Made by a program: the position numbers and the translations under genes | Shown: positions 47,502 through 56,230 of the stretch, piece by piece | Layout of the letters: each line of letters opens with the position of its first letter | Position numbering within the stretch: the stretch's first letter is position 1 | Notes under the pieces: model-generated | What the model was told of the DNA's origin: nothing | The model's input: the letters and a program-made list of their open reading frames with translations, nothing else | The model's database searches: none | Source of the DNA: Actinoplanes sp. NBRC 103695 | GTDB taxonomy: Bacteria > Actinomycetota > Actinomycetes > Mycobacteriales > Micromonosporaceae | DNA length: 64,000 bases | NCBI RefSeq assembly: GCF_030269485.1 | Contig: NZ_BSTL01000022.1 | Location: 108,298 to 172,297, forward strand | Direction: 5' to 3'

Positions 47502-49094
47502 CTACCCCGAGGTCGAGGTCAGGTTCTTGGTGAGGAAGGCGGTGCGTTGCCGGATCAGGGTGCGTAGCTGCTCGGCCTCGGTGGCGCCGGCCGTCCGGTC
47601 GTAGCCGTCGACGGTGCCGAGCACCGTCAGCGCCGAGTCGAGCGCCTTGAGGGCGGTGCCGTTGCCGAAGGTCTGCTGGTACAGCTTGCGGTAGGCGTCG
47701 TCGTAGGTCTTCTTGAACGCGGAGCCGGCCAGGAACCGCTCCTTGAGTTTGTTGCCGCCGAAGCCGCCCCGTCCACGGCCGGCGCCGTCCCCGCCGCCGG
47801 GCGGCTGGAATCCCTCCGGAGGCTGGAATCCCTCCGGCATCCGGCCCCCGCCCATGCTCACCGTCTGGTGTGGATCCTGTTCGGCGCTGCCGGTGAGGGT
47901 CAGGTTGTAGTCCCAGCCGATGACGCTGAACTTCTTGGTCGCCAGGTCGTACCAGAGGTAGTAGTTGCGGCCCGGCCCGGCCATGTCGTCGAAGTTGATC
48001 AGGAGATTCTGTGCGGCGACGTAGCGGGCGAAGGTGGCTACATCGACACGGTCGCCGAGGTGCTTGTCGAACTCGGCATCGCTGCTGCCGTTGACCCAGC
48101 GGATGAGGTCGATGACGGGCTGCAGATCCTGGCTGCCCTTCTTGGTGATCTGCTTGAAGTCCTCGACGTAGTCGGTGGGGTCGTCGCCCTTGTCGGTGAA
48201 GCTGCCGGTGGCGAGGCTCTTGTACAGCACGCCGTGCCCGCCGAGGCGGTCGGCGAATTGCTCGTCCGGGTGCTCGACGATGAGGCGCGCGGTGGTGGGG
48301 CGGTCATTCACGGTGAAGCTGGTGTACGCATACCGCTGCACCGTCTCCCCGGCGGCGGCGAGCACGTTGAGCGACACCGCCTCGTTCATCACCGTCTTGC
48401 CGCCGCCCATGCCCGCCACCCGGACGGCGATCTCGCGGTGTCCCTGGTAGCGGCGTCCCTCGACGAACTCGTCGAAGCGGATCAGCCAGGGCAGCGTCTC
48501 CGGCTCCTCGGCCTTGAGCCCGGCGCCGAAGCCGCCCCGCCCGCCACCGCCGAACATCCCACCACCCGGAGCGCCCGGCTGGTCGCCGCCCGCGGCATCC
48601 GGCGCGGCTCCGTCGGCCGGCATCTGCGGGAAGCCACCGGGCGGGCCACCCGGTCCACCTTGTCCGCCCGGTCCGCCTTGTCCGCCCGGGCCCGTGCCGC
48701 GGGGCCGGGACTCGCCGTCGCGGGTCAGCTGGCCCAGCGTGGAGTTGCCCTTGAGCCGGATGCCGACGCTGGGGACGGCGACGCCGTCGATGGTGAGGTC
48801 GGCCTCCAGGTACTCCTTCTCGTCCTCCTCCCAGAGCTTGTCCAGCACGCTCTGGAAGTCGGCCTCGCGGAAGGTCAGCTTGATGCTGTGCCCGGCGGTC
48901 GCGTCGAACAGGTCCTCGGTGCCCTCGATGTTCTCGGTGACCTCGTCGCGGCCGTCGTCGCTCGCGCTGGTCACCAGCGGCGCCACCCGTACGGTGCTGA
49001 ACACCACGGTGAAGGCGACCAGCACCGCGGCGCAGGTGGCCAGCAGCTTCCAGTAGTGCCGGATCCGGACCGGGATCCGGTGCCTGAGCGCCAT
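47502..49094 (-). CDS. CotH-family protein with Gly/Pro-rich insert
   Basis: The protein has 530 residues with one N-terminal membrane helix (about 15-38). CotH features are VGIRLKGNSTLGQL, NDRPTTARLIVEHPDEQFAD, GVLYKSL and YYLWYDLATKKFSVIGWDYN. Residues about 135-200 are a low-complexity Gly/Pro insert (GGQGGPGGQGGPGG and similar), and residues about 410-445 hold PEGFQPP tandem repeats. Bacterial CotH proteins are atypical kinases or coat-assembly factors. It is translationally coupled to the DUF4956 gene (TGATG) and belongs to the VTC-DUF4956-CotH cassette. Confidence 0.9.
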   Translation of the reverse strand: MALRHRIPVRIRHYWKLLATCAAVLVAFTVVFSTVRVAPLVTSASDDGRDEVTENIEGTEDLFDATAGHSIKLTFREADFQSVLDKLWEEDEKEYLEADLTIDGVAVPSVGIRLKGNSTLGQLTRDGESRPRGTGPGGQGGPGGQGGPGGPPGGFPQMPADGAAPDAAGGDQPGAPGGGMFGGGGRGGFGAGLKAEEPETLPWLIRFDEFVEGRRYQGHREIAVRVAGMGGGKTVMNEAVSLNVLAAAGETVQRYAYTSFTVNDRPTTARLIVEHPDEQFADRLGGHGVLYKSLATGSFTDKGDDPTDYVEDFKQITKKGSQDLQPVIDLIRWVNGSSDAEFDKHLGDRVDVATFARYVAAQNLLINFDDMAGPGRNYYLWYDLATKKFSVIGWDYNLTLTGSAEQDPHQTVSMGGGRMPEGFQPPEGFQPPGGGDGAGRGRGGFGGNKLKERFLAGSAFKKTYDDAYRKLYQQTFGNGTALKALDSALTVLGTVDGYDRTAGATEAEQLRTLIRQRTAFLTKNLTSTSG

Positions 49095-49780
49095 CAGAGG
49101 TCGGTCTGGTCGTAGCCGGTCAGCACCGTGACCCGCTGCCCGCCCGTACGCTCGCCGAGCGCCGCGATCAGCTCGCCCGGCTCGGCGCCCTTCTTCAGCC
49201 GCACCGTGTACATCAGCTCGGTGAGCGCCCCGCCGCGGATCGACTCCATGCTGATCAGCTCGAACTCGGTGGTCTGCGCGATCAGCACGTCCTGGATGTG
49301 TTCGGTGTAGTTGCCGTCCGGCGGTACCTGGACCTTGACCACCTGCCGTTGCACGTTGGAGGCGAACCAGTTGAAGCGGTACATCACCAGGATGATCAGG
49401 CTGATCACGACGGCCGCGATGATCGCCAGGGTGTAGAACCGGGTGCCGGCCGCCATCCCCACGCCCATCACCAGGAAGATGAACCCGACGTCGCGGGTCT
49501 CCTTGATGGCGTTCCGGAATCGGACCACCGACAGCGCGCCGACCAGCGCGAAGGCCCGCGCGATGTTGGAGCCGACGACCAGCATGATCAGCGCGATCAG
49601 CATCCCGAGGATGACCAGCGTCTGCACGTACGACTGGCTGTACGACACGTTGCGGTGGGTGAACCGGTAGACCCAGCCGATCATGGCGCTGAGGAAGAAC
49701 GACAGCGACAGGGCGATGGCGATGTCGCCGACGCTGAACGTACCGGAGAGATCTTGGATGTCGAAGGGCACGGAAGTCAT
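49094..49780 (-). CDS. DUF4956 membrane protein
   Basis: The protein has 228 residues. Four or so helices lie in the first 145 residues, with the conserved ARAFALVGALSVVRFRNAIKETRDVGFI... region split by the membrane. The C-terminal 80 residues are soluble. The family has no known activity but regularly sits between VTC-domain and CotH genes, as here, and probably forms part of a membrane polyphosphate or coat complex. The ATG overlaps the stop of the VTC gene (ATGA). Confidence 0.88.
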   Translation of the reverse strand: MTSVPFDIQDLSGTFSVGDIAIALSLSFFLSAMIGWVYRFTHRNVSYSQSYVQTLVILGMLIALIMLVVGSNIARAFALVGALSVVRFRNAIKETRDVGFIFLVMGVGMAAGTRFYTLAIIAAVVISLIILVMYRFNWFASNVQRQVVKVQVPPDGNYTEHIQDVLIAQTTEFELISMESIRGGALTELMYTVRLKKGAEPGELIAALGERTGGQRVTVLTGYDQTDL

Positions 49781-50679
49781 ACCTCGCTGGGCTCGAAGTC
49801 GGGACTGGGGATTTCTTCGGGTACATGGAAGACGGAGCGTGGGGCGCGGCCGAAGGCCTCGACGCTCTGGCAGTACTTGGAGACGCGGGCGACCGACATG
49901 CTGAGGTGCGCCGCGAGGTCGGTGAGCCAGTAGGGAACCCGCTCGTTGGCCTTGAACTCGACCACCGACATCCGGGCGGGCACGATCAGCCTGTTCTCGG
50001 TGCCGGAGGCGAAGTGGAAGTCCCGGTCCCGGCCGCGGACGCGCTGGTCGAGGGTGACCCGCAGCCCGGTGTCCGCGTCCCGGCCGACGAACGCCTCGCG
50101 CTGGTAGCCGGTCATCGCCACCGGGTGCAGGTCGAGCAGGGAGATCAGCTCGAGCACCTCCTCGACGAAGGCGCGCTGGGACGGCTCGTGCTCGATCATC
50201 GCCCGCCGGTCACAGAGGTCCCGGGCGGCCAGGTAGGGCACCGCGATCCGCCGTTTCTGGGTGACCCGGTTGACCCGCTGCTTGATCTCGACGTGCACTG
50301 TGCTGTCGTCACGCACGGCGAACCGGTCGCCGTAGTGGCGCACGCGCAGCTTGCGACGGAACTTCAGCCCCTCGATCTTCTCCCAGTAGAACCGCAGGTC
50401 ACGAGTGTCGTAGTAGGTGCTCCACACCCCGTAGCCGCCGTCGGTGCCATGGCTGTCGGCGTCCAGGCGGCTGCGCAACGCGGCACGGAGCTCCGGGATC
50501 TGCGTACTCGGCAGCAGGTATTTGATCTCGTAGCGGTTGAACTGGTGCAGGGCGCTGGGCGCGCGCATCGCATGGCCGGCGTGGTCATCGCCGCGCTGCT
50601 CGGCCGCCCGGCTCGGCTCGGGCTCGGCGGGCGGGGCGGGTTCCGGTGGGGCGGGGCCACGACGGAACAGCGATCGCAT
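49777..50679 (-). CDS. VTC-domain protein (polyphosphate polymerase-like)
   Basis: The protein has 300 residues. After a Pro/Glu-rich N-terminus, the tunnel-fold VTC domain (about 45-275) shows FNRYEIKYLL, VWSTYYDTRDLRFY, KLRVRHYGD, VHVEIKQRVN and LVIPARMSVVEFKANERVP-like segments. The basic and acidic residues of the ATP-binding tunnel are kept. Eukaryotic VTC4 makes polyphosphate from ATP; bacterial members are less well studied. First gene of the VTC-DUF4956-CotH operon. Confidence 0.9.
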   Translation of the reverse strand: MRSLFRRGPAPPEPAPPAEPEPSRAAEQRGDDHAGHAMRAPSALHQFNRYEIKYLLPSTQIPELRAALRSRLDADSHGTDGGYGVWSTYYDTRDLRFYWEKIEGLKFRRKLRVRHYGDRFAVRDDSTVHVEIKQRVNRVTQKRRIAVPYLAARDLCDRRAMIEHEPSQRAFVEEVLELISLLDLHPVAMTGYQREAFVGRDADTGLRVTLDQRVRGRDRDFHFASGTENRLIVPARMSVVEFKANERVPYWLTDLAAHLSMSVARVSKYCQSVEAFGRAPRSVFHVPEEIPSPDFEPSEV

Positions 50680-50875
50680 GGGCAGGCCAATCTGTCGGCA
50701 AGGTTAACGGCAGGTGTACGCCGGGCACCGCACAACGATGACGGAGCGGCCCCGCCCCCGCGTCGTCACTCCGCAGTCATCTGATCGGCCGCCGAGTACT
50801 ACAGAAGTGGTATTCGTTCGGGAACGACGCTTTTCATAGGTCTCTCATAGCTACGAGCACTAGGCTCCGCCGTCT

Positions 50876-50895
50876 CCTACCACCCGCGTGGTAGG
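50876..50895. promoter_or_regulatory. Perfect palindrome CCTACCAC-CCGC-GTGGTAGG before a NarL kinase gene
   Basis: Eight-base arms with a four-base loop. It lies upstream of the most credible kinase starts and overlaps a possible GTG at 50888, arguing against that start. CTACC/GGTAG palindromes are frequent near actinomycete NarL two-component operons, so this may be the operator of the regulator encoded at 52129-52812; a small attenuator hairpin is the alternative. Confidence 0.5.
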
Positions 50896-50959
50896 CCGGC
50901 GGCAGGCTGCCTACGACGAAGTGAGGACGCGTGACGAGATCCGGGCGCATAGCGTCGTC

Positions 50960-52132
50960 GTGGTGTTCACCCGTGCCGTCCGATGGCTGCGTGGCAACGC
51001 CGTGCGTCATCCGCTGCTGATCGACGCGCTTCTCGGCGCGCTGCTCGCGGCGCCGGCCGTGCTGGCCGCGGCGAGTTCGCACCACCCGGCCGACCTGCCG
51101 AACCCCGGCGGCGTCGGCGTCGGTCTGGTCGCCTGGGTGGCGGTCGCCTGCCGGCGGCTGCGGCCGGTGCCGGTGCTCCTGGTCACCGCCGTCACCGCGG
51201 TGACCTTGACCCTGGTCGTCGGATCGCAGCAGCCGGCTCTGATGATCGCGCTGGTGGTCTGCGTCTACACGGTCGCGTCCGGCCTGGACCGGCGGCGCAT
51301 CTGGCTGACGGCGACGGCCGTGGCCCTGCCGCTCTACCTGGCCGCGACGGCCACCTCGGACAGCAGCTGGTGGGCCCCGCAGAACCTCGGCGTGCTGGGC
51401 TGGATCGGCATGGCCGCCGCCGTCGGCGACGCCGGGCGCAGCCGGCAGGCGTACGTCGCGGAGGTCGAGCAACGGGCCCGCCGCGCCGAGCAGACCCGTG
51501 AGGACGAGGCGCACCGGCGCGTCGTCATGGAACGCATCCGCATCGCCCGCGAGCTGCACGATGTCGTGACCCATCACATCGCCACGATCAGCGTCCAGGC
51601 CGGAGCGGCCCGGCATGTCCTGCTGAAACAGCCCCAGGTGGCCGACGTCGCGCTCGAACACATCCGCCGGGCCTCCGACACGGTGCTCCGGGAGCTCGCC
51701 TCGGTCGTCGGCGTGCTGCGTCAGGCCGACGACCTCGACGACGGGCCGGTACCCGGTCTGGCCCGGCTGCGCGATCTCCTCGGCACCGCCACGGCCGCCG
51801 GTCTCGAGGTCGACCATCGGGAGCACGGAACCGTGCGGGACCTGCCCGCCGTGGTCGATCTCGCGGCCTACCGGATCCTGCAGGAAGCTCTGACCAACGC
51901 GAAGAGGTACGGCACCGGCTCCGCCTGCCTCACCGTCAGGTACCTGGCCGACCAGGTGATCCTCGACGTCACCAACGCGATCGGCGGGCCGGGTTCGCCC
52001 GGCGGTTTCGGCCTGCTCGGCATGCGGGAGCGGGCGGCCGCCGCCGGGGGCACCCTGGCCGCCGGGCCCGGGGACGACGGCCGTTTCCGGGTGCGTGCCG
52101 TCCTGCCCGCGGCCGGCAAGGAGCAGCCGTGA
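50960..52132 (+). CDS. NarL-type sensor histidine kinase
   Basis: The protein has about 390 residues. Five or so N-terminal helices form the membrane sensor, then MERIRIARELHDVVTHHIAT carries the phospho-acceptor His, and GGFGLLGMRERAAAAGG ends the HATPase domain. The start is uncertain: in-frame GTGs occur at 50888, 50921, 50960 and 50963. I chose 50960 because the conserved sequence begins there and 50888 lies inside a palindrome. No good ribosome site is seen before any. The last codon overlaps the regulator start. Confidence 0.88.
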   Translation: MVFTRAVRWLRGNAVRHPLLIDALLGALLAAPAVLAAASSHHPADLPNPGGVGVGLVAWVAVACRRLRPVPVLLVTAVTAVTLTLVVGSQQPALMIALVVCVYTVASGLDRRRIWLTATAVALPLYLAATATSDSSWWAPQNLGVLGWIGMAAAVGDAGRSRQAYVAEVEQRARRAEQTREDEAHRRVVMERIRIARELHDVVTHHIATISVQAGAARHVLLKQPQVADVALEHIRRASDTVLRELASVVGVLRQADDLDDGPVPGLARLRDLLGTATAAGLEVDHREHGTVRDLPAVVDLAAYRILQEALTNAKRYGTGSACLTVRYLADQVILDVTNAIGGPGSPGGFGLLGMRERAAAAGGTLAAGPGDDGRFRVRAVLPAAGKEQP

Positions 52133-52812
52133 CGATCCGCGTCCTGCTCGCCGACGACCAGACGCTCATCCGGGCGGGCTTCAAGGTCATCCTCGACAGT
52201 CAGCCGGGTGTCGAGGTCGTGGGTGAGGCCCGCACCGGCGCCGAGGCGGTCGAGCTGGCCCGGACCACCCGGGCCGACGTGGTGCTGATGGACATCCGCA
52301 TGCCGGAGATGGACGGCGTGGAGGCGACCCGCCGCATCGTCGCCGACGAGGACCTCGCCGGCGTCCGCATTCTCGTGCTCACCACCTTCGAGAACGGCGA
52401 CAACGTCGTCCGGGCGCTGCGGGCGGGCGCGAGCGGCTTCCTCGGCAAGAACGTGGAACCCGCCGATCTGGTCCGGGCCGTGCAGACCGTCGCCGCCGGC
52501 GAGGCCCTGCTTTCCCCGCAGGCCACCGGAGCGCTGATCGGCCGATTCCTGAGCCGGCCGGAACTCGAGCCGGCGCCGGAGGCGGAACTGGCCCGGATCG
52601 CCACGCTCACCGACCGCGAACGCCAGGTCGTCGTCCTCGTGGCGCACGGGCTGTCGAACGAGGAGATCGCCGAGCGCCTCTACCTCTCGCCGTTGACAGC
52701 CCGGACGCACGTCTACCGCGCGATGACGAAACTGGGCGTCCGCGATCGTGCCCAGCTCGTCGTCCTGGCGTACCAGCGCGGCATCGTCTGCCCCGGCGAG
52801 CAGATCGGCTGA
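52129..52812 (+). CDS. NarL/FixJ family response regulator
   Basis: The protein has 227 residues. The receiver has VLLADDQTLIRAGFKVIL and Asp in ADVVLMDIRMPEMDG, and the Lys in GFLGKNVEPADL. The HTH has LTDRERQVVVLVAHGLSNEE and LSPLTARTHVYRAM. The GTG overlaps the kinase stop (GTGA). It is probably autoregulatory through the palindrome at 50876-50895 (inference). Confidence 0.93.
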   Translation: MTIRVLLADDQTLIRAGFKVILDSQPGVEVVGEARTGAEAVELARTTRADVVLMDIRMPEMDGVEATRRIVADEDLAGVRILVLTTFENGDNVVRALRAGASGFLGKNVEPADLVRAVQTVAAGEALLSPQATGALIGRFLSRPELEPAPEAELARIATLTDRERQVVVLVAHGLSNEEIAERLYLSPLTARTHVYRAMTKLGVRDRAQLVVLAYQRGIVCPGEQIG

Positions 52813-52833
52813 GGGTTGTAGAGTCCTTCGCAC

Positions 52834-52843
52834 AAAGCTATTT
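52834..52843. promoter_or_regulatory. Possible LacI-family operator before the lacI-type gene
   Basis: AAAGCTATTT, similar to AAAGTGCTTT at 53901-53910 before the transporter operon (one strand reads CAAAGC-TATTTA, the other CAAAGC-ACTTTTA). AT-rich short palindromes of this kind suit LacI proteins. The match is weak. Confidence 0.3.
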
Positions 52844-52865
52844 ACGAGCGGAGGCGGGCGGGACG

Positions 52866-53858
52866 TTGCCGGCGGGTCGTCAAGTCACGATCTATGAGGT
52901 CGCCGATCGTGCTCAGGTGAGCATCTCGACCGTCTCCAACGTGCTCAACAAGCCTGATCGGGTCAGTTCGGCAACCCGGGAGCGGGTGCTCGCGGCCGTC
53001 GACGAGCTCGGGTTCGTTCCGAAGGTCCAGGCGGTCAGTCTGGCGCGGCGGGGTACCGGCCGGGTCGGTGTGATGGCGCCGTTCACCTCCTACTCCTCGT
53101 ACCTGCGCCGGTTGTCGGGGCTGCTGACGGCGGCCACCGAGCTGGAGATCGACCTGCTGGTATTCGATCATGAGTCGGCCGCGCTGGCCTCCTCCCCGGT
53201 GCTGGCCAGTATGCCGGTGCACGGGCGGTTGGACGGCCTGATCGTGATGGGCCTGCGGATCGAGGACGCCATCGCCGACCGGTTGCGCGAGCGGCATCTG
53301 CCGACGGTCGCGGTCGACGCGGACAGCGTCCTGTTCAGCCGGGTGGTCATCGACGACGCCGCCGGGGGCCGGATCGCGGCCGAGCACCTGCGGGACCGTG
53401 GCCACCGCAGGGTGGGCTACCTGCTCGAGCGGCAGGTCTCGGACTACGAGTCGCAGGCCATCCGGCGGCTGACCGGGTTCCGCGAGGTCATGGCCGCGGC
53501 CGGCGGCTCGGTGGTCGTGACGAGCAGCGACAACTCGGTCGACGCCGCGCGCGAGGTCGCCGCGGGTCTGCTCGACGCCGCGGACCGGCCCACCGCGATC
53601 ATGGCGCATCACGACGCGCTCGCCGTGGGGGTTCTGATCGAGGCGCGCAACCGTGGGCTGCGTGTTCCGCAGGACGTGGCCGTCATGGGCTTCGACGACG
53701 GCGAGATCGCCATGGCGGCCGACCTGACCACGGTGCGCCAGCCGTTCGAGGAGTCGGGTAGCACCGCGCTGAGCGTCCTGCTGGGCCATCTCGGCGGTTC
53801 CGACCTGCGATCGACGACGGTGCTCGACGTGCGCCTGGTCCAGCGATCGACCACCTGA
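52866..53858 (+). CDS. LacI family transcriptional regulator
   Basis: The protein has 330 residues. The DNA-binding head is TIYEVADRAQVSISTVSNVL with the hinge helix FVPKVQAVSLARRGTG. The periplasmic-binding-like core follows (AVMGFDDGEIAMAADLTTVR). The TTG at 52866 is the only start that keeps the full HTH, with GGAGG and a G-rich stretch upstream. It directly precedes a sugar ABC importer and probably represses it; the inducer sugar is unknown. Confidence 0.93.
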   Translation: MPAGRQVTIYEVADRAQVSISTVSNVLNKPDRVSSATRERVLAAVDELGFVPKVQAVSLARRGTGRVGVMAPFTSYSSYLRRLSGLLTAATELEIDLLVFDHESAALASSPVLASMPVHGRLDGLIVMGLRIEDAIADRLRERHLPTVAVDADSVLFSRVVIDDAAGGRIAAEHLRDRGHRRVGYLLERQVSDYESQAIRRLTGFREVMAAAGGSVVVTSSDNSVDAAREVAAGLLDAADRPTAIMAHHDALAVGVLIEARNRGLRVPQDVAVMGFDDGEIAMAADLTTVRQPFEESGSTALSVLLGHLGGSDLRSTTVLDVRLVQRSTT

Positions 53859-53900
53859 CCAGCTGCGGAAGCCGGCTCCGATGCGGGTTGGCCCGGCATA

Positions 53901-53927
53901 AAAGTGCTTTGATAGAAACTGTTGACA
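53901..53927 (+). promoter_or_regulatory. Promoter/operator region of the sugar ABC importer
   Basis: AAAGTGCTTT (53901-53910) is a LacI-like palindrome, followed by TTGACA at 53922-53927, a good -35 hexamer. The -10 is not clear. The region is AT-richer than its surroundings. Confidence 0.4.
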
Positions 53928-54009
53928 GGGCTTTCCCGATGAGGTTTCGTGCTTGTTACGCAGAGGCTTGGCCTCCGGGATACGTCCATCCATGAAATGT
54001 TGGTGAAGT

Positions 54010-55347
54010 ATGAGATATCCAGCTATGGCAGCATTGGCCTGCGCCGGTCTGCTGGCCGCAACGGCGTGCAGCGCGCCGGGTAGCGACTCGGACACCCCGG
54101 ACACCGCTGGTAGCACGGGGGCTGTGGCCACGACCTGCGGCAGCGATCCGGTCACCTTGAAGGGCTACTTCGAAACCGGGTTCCCGTTGCCCAAGCAGCT
54201 TTCCGACGAGTTCACCAAGCAGTTCCCGAACGTCAAGTGGGAGGTCCGCGAGGACCAGTTCGCGGTGATCACGCAGAACGCGCCGAGGGTGCTGGCCGAC
54301 GACCCGCCGGACCTCATGCGCCTGCCTCAGGTGTCCGAGCTCGTCAAGGACAGCCTGCTCAAGCCGCTGGACGGCTACGCCCAGGCGTACGGGTGGGACA
54401 AGTGGCCCGCCTCGCAGCTGGAGCAGATGCGGGTCAACCCGGACGGCCGGCGCGGTGACGGTCCGCTGCAGGCGCAGGGGCTGAACTTCAGCATGACCGG
54501 CGTGTTCTACAACAAGAAGCTGGCGGCCCAGGTGGGCATGACGCAGCCTCCAGCCACGCTGGCCGACCTCGACGCGGTGCTGCAGAAGGCCAAGGAGGCC
54601 GGGCTCACGCCGATCGACCAGTTCAACGGCGGCGCGACCGGTGGGCTCGCCTTTCCCTTGCAGAACCTGATGGCCTCGTACGGCGATCCCGCTGCCATCA
54701 ACGACTGGATCTTCCAGAAGCCCGGCGCCACCATCGACACGCCGAGCAACCTGCGGGCCGCCCAGCACCTGGAGAAGTGGATCAAGGCCGGCTACTTCGC
54801 GTCCGACATCAACTCGCAGGACTACGCGACGATGATGAGCCGCTTCATCGGCGGCAAAGCCCTGTTCATGTTCAACGGCGACTGGGAGTCGGGCAACCTC
54901 GACAAGCAGATGGCCGGCAACGCCGGATTCTTCCTGATGCCCTCGCAGGCCGCGGGCGGCAAGCAGGCCGCGATGTCGGCCCCGCTGACCTACGGGATCA
55001 GCGCCAAGGCCACGCACGCGGACTGTGCCGCGTTCTTCCTGAACTGGGTGGCGACCGATCAGAAGGCCCGCGACATCGCCGTGACGGTGGGCGGTTCACA
55101 CCCGATGGGCCCGTCGGACGCGTACATGCCGGCGGTCAAGGAAGGCACCGTCACCGCGGCGACGCTGACCGCCGGCGCCACCATCGGCAAGGACAACGGG
55201 GCCATGGACTTCATCGCCAACGCGACCGGCGCGATCTACGCCAAGAGCTGGACCCCTCAACTGCAGAAGCTGGCGGCCGGTCAGCAGACCCCGGCCGCGC
55301 TGTTGAAGTCGGTGCAGAAGGACTACGAGAGTCAGGTCAAGGGCTGA
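54010..55347 (+). CDS. Sugar ABC transporter substrate-binding lipoprotein
   Basis: The protein has 445 residues. Signal peptide II with lipobox LLAATAC near residue 22. Family 1 binding-protein features include VTLKGYFETGFPLPKQLSDE, NGGATGGLAF, ALFMFNGDWESG and FFLNWVATDQKARD. It binds an oligosaccharide outside the cell and passes it to the two permeases downstream. It is the first gene of the importer operon behind the LacI regulator. Confidence 0.94.
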   Translation: MRYPAMAALACAGLLAATACSAPGSDSDTPDTAGSTGAVATTCGSDPVTLKGYFETGFPLPKQLSDEFTKQFPNVKWEVREDQFAVITQNAPRVLADDPPDLMRLPQVSELVKDSLLKPLDGYAQAYGWDKWPASQLEQMRVNPDGRRGDGPLQAQGLNFSMTGVFYNKKLAAQVGMTQPPATLADLDAVLQKAKEAGLTPIDQFNGGATGGLAFPLQNLMASYGDPAAINDWIFQKPGATIDTPSNLRAAQHLEKWIKAGYFASDINSQDYATMMSRFIGGKALFMFNGDWESGNLDKQMAGNAGFFLMPSQAAGGKQAAMSAPLTYGISAKATHADCAAFFLNWVATDQKARDIAVTVGGSHPMGPSDAYMPAVKEGTVTAATLTAGATIGKDNGAMDFIANATGAIYAKSWTPQLQKLAAGQQTPAALLKSVQKDYESQVKG

Positions 55348-55351
55348 TCCG

Positions 55352-56230
55352 GTGACCCGTCGTCATTCCGGGGCGTGGCTGGGCTGGTTGTTCGCCGCCC
55401 CCGCGGCCGTCATGTACGCCGTCTTCGTCCTGCGGCCGCTGGCGCTGACCGTCCAGTACTCGTTCTACGACTGGAACGGCATCGGGGCGTCCACCTGGGT
55501 CGGGCTGGAGAACTACACCCGGTTGTTCACCGAGCCCGAGCAGTTCGCCACCATCCTGCACGCCTTCGAGCTGATCCTCTTCTTCAGCCTCGTCCCGGTG
55601 CTGCTCGGCCTGTTCGTGGCGGCCACGATCCGCGGCATCGCGCAGAGCCGCCTCGCGATGGTCGCCCGTACGGTGCTGTTCCTGCCCCAGGTCATCCCGC
55701 TGGTGGCGGCCGGCATCATGTGGAGCTGGCTGCTGTCCTCGACCGGCCTGGCCAACGAGTTGCTGTCGGCGGTCGGCCTGGGCCGCCTGACCCGTGCCTG
55801 GCTGGGTGACTTCGGGACCGCGCTGCCGGCCGTCGGCGTGATCGGCGCCTGGGTCCTCGTCGGCCTGTGCACGCTGCTCCTGCTGGCCGGGATGAGCAAG
55901 ATCGATCCCGCGCTCTACGAGTCGGCACGTCTCGACGGCGCCGGCCCGGTACGCGAGTTCTTCGCCATCACCCTGCCCAGCCTGCGTCAGGAGATCGGCG
56001 TCTGCGTGACCGTCACGATCATCGCCGCCCTGGCAAGTTTCGACATCGTCTACATCTCCACCCAGGGCGGGCCGGGCAACTCCACGATGGTCCCGGGTCT
56101 GGAGATCTTCTACCTGGCCTTCTCCGAGCGTGAGGTCGGGCGGGCCTCCGCGCTGGCGGTCGTGCTGGTGATCCTCGTCCTGGCCTGTGTCCTGCCGGTG
56201 CAACGGTTCACCCGGGACGGATCCCGATGA
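55352..56230 (+). CDS. Sugar ABC transporter permease (MalF-like)
   Basis: The protein has 292 residues and six membrane helices. The EAA loop is YESARLDGAGPVREFFAITL, which docks the ATPase. It starts with GTG five bases after the binding-protein gene and overlaps the next permease by ATGA. No ATPase gene is present, so the system must use a shared MsiK-type ATPase, as is normal in streptomycetes and relatives. Confidence 0.94.
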   Translation: MTRRHSGAWLGWLFAAPAAVMYAVFVLRPLALTVQYSFYDWNGIGASTWVGLENYTRLFTEPEQFATILHAFELILFFSLVPVLLGLFVAATIRGIAQSRLAMVARTVLFLPQVIPLVAAGIMWSWLLSSTGLANELLSAVGLGRLTRAWLGDFGTALPAVGVIGAWVLVGLCTLLLLAGMSKIDPALYESARLDGAGPVREFFAITLPSLRQEIGVCVTVTIIAALASFDIVYISTQGGPGNSTMVPGLEIFYLAFSEREVGRASALAVVLVILVLACVLPVQRFTRDGSR

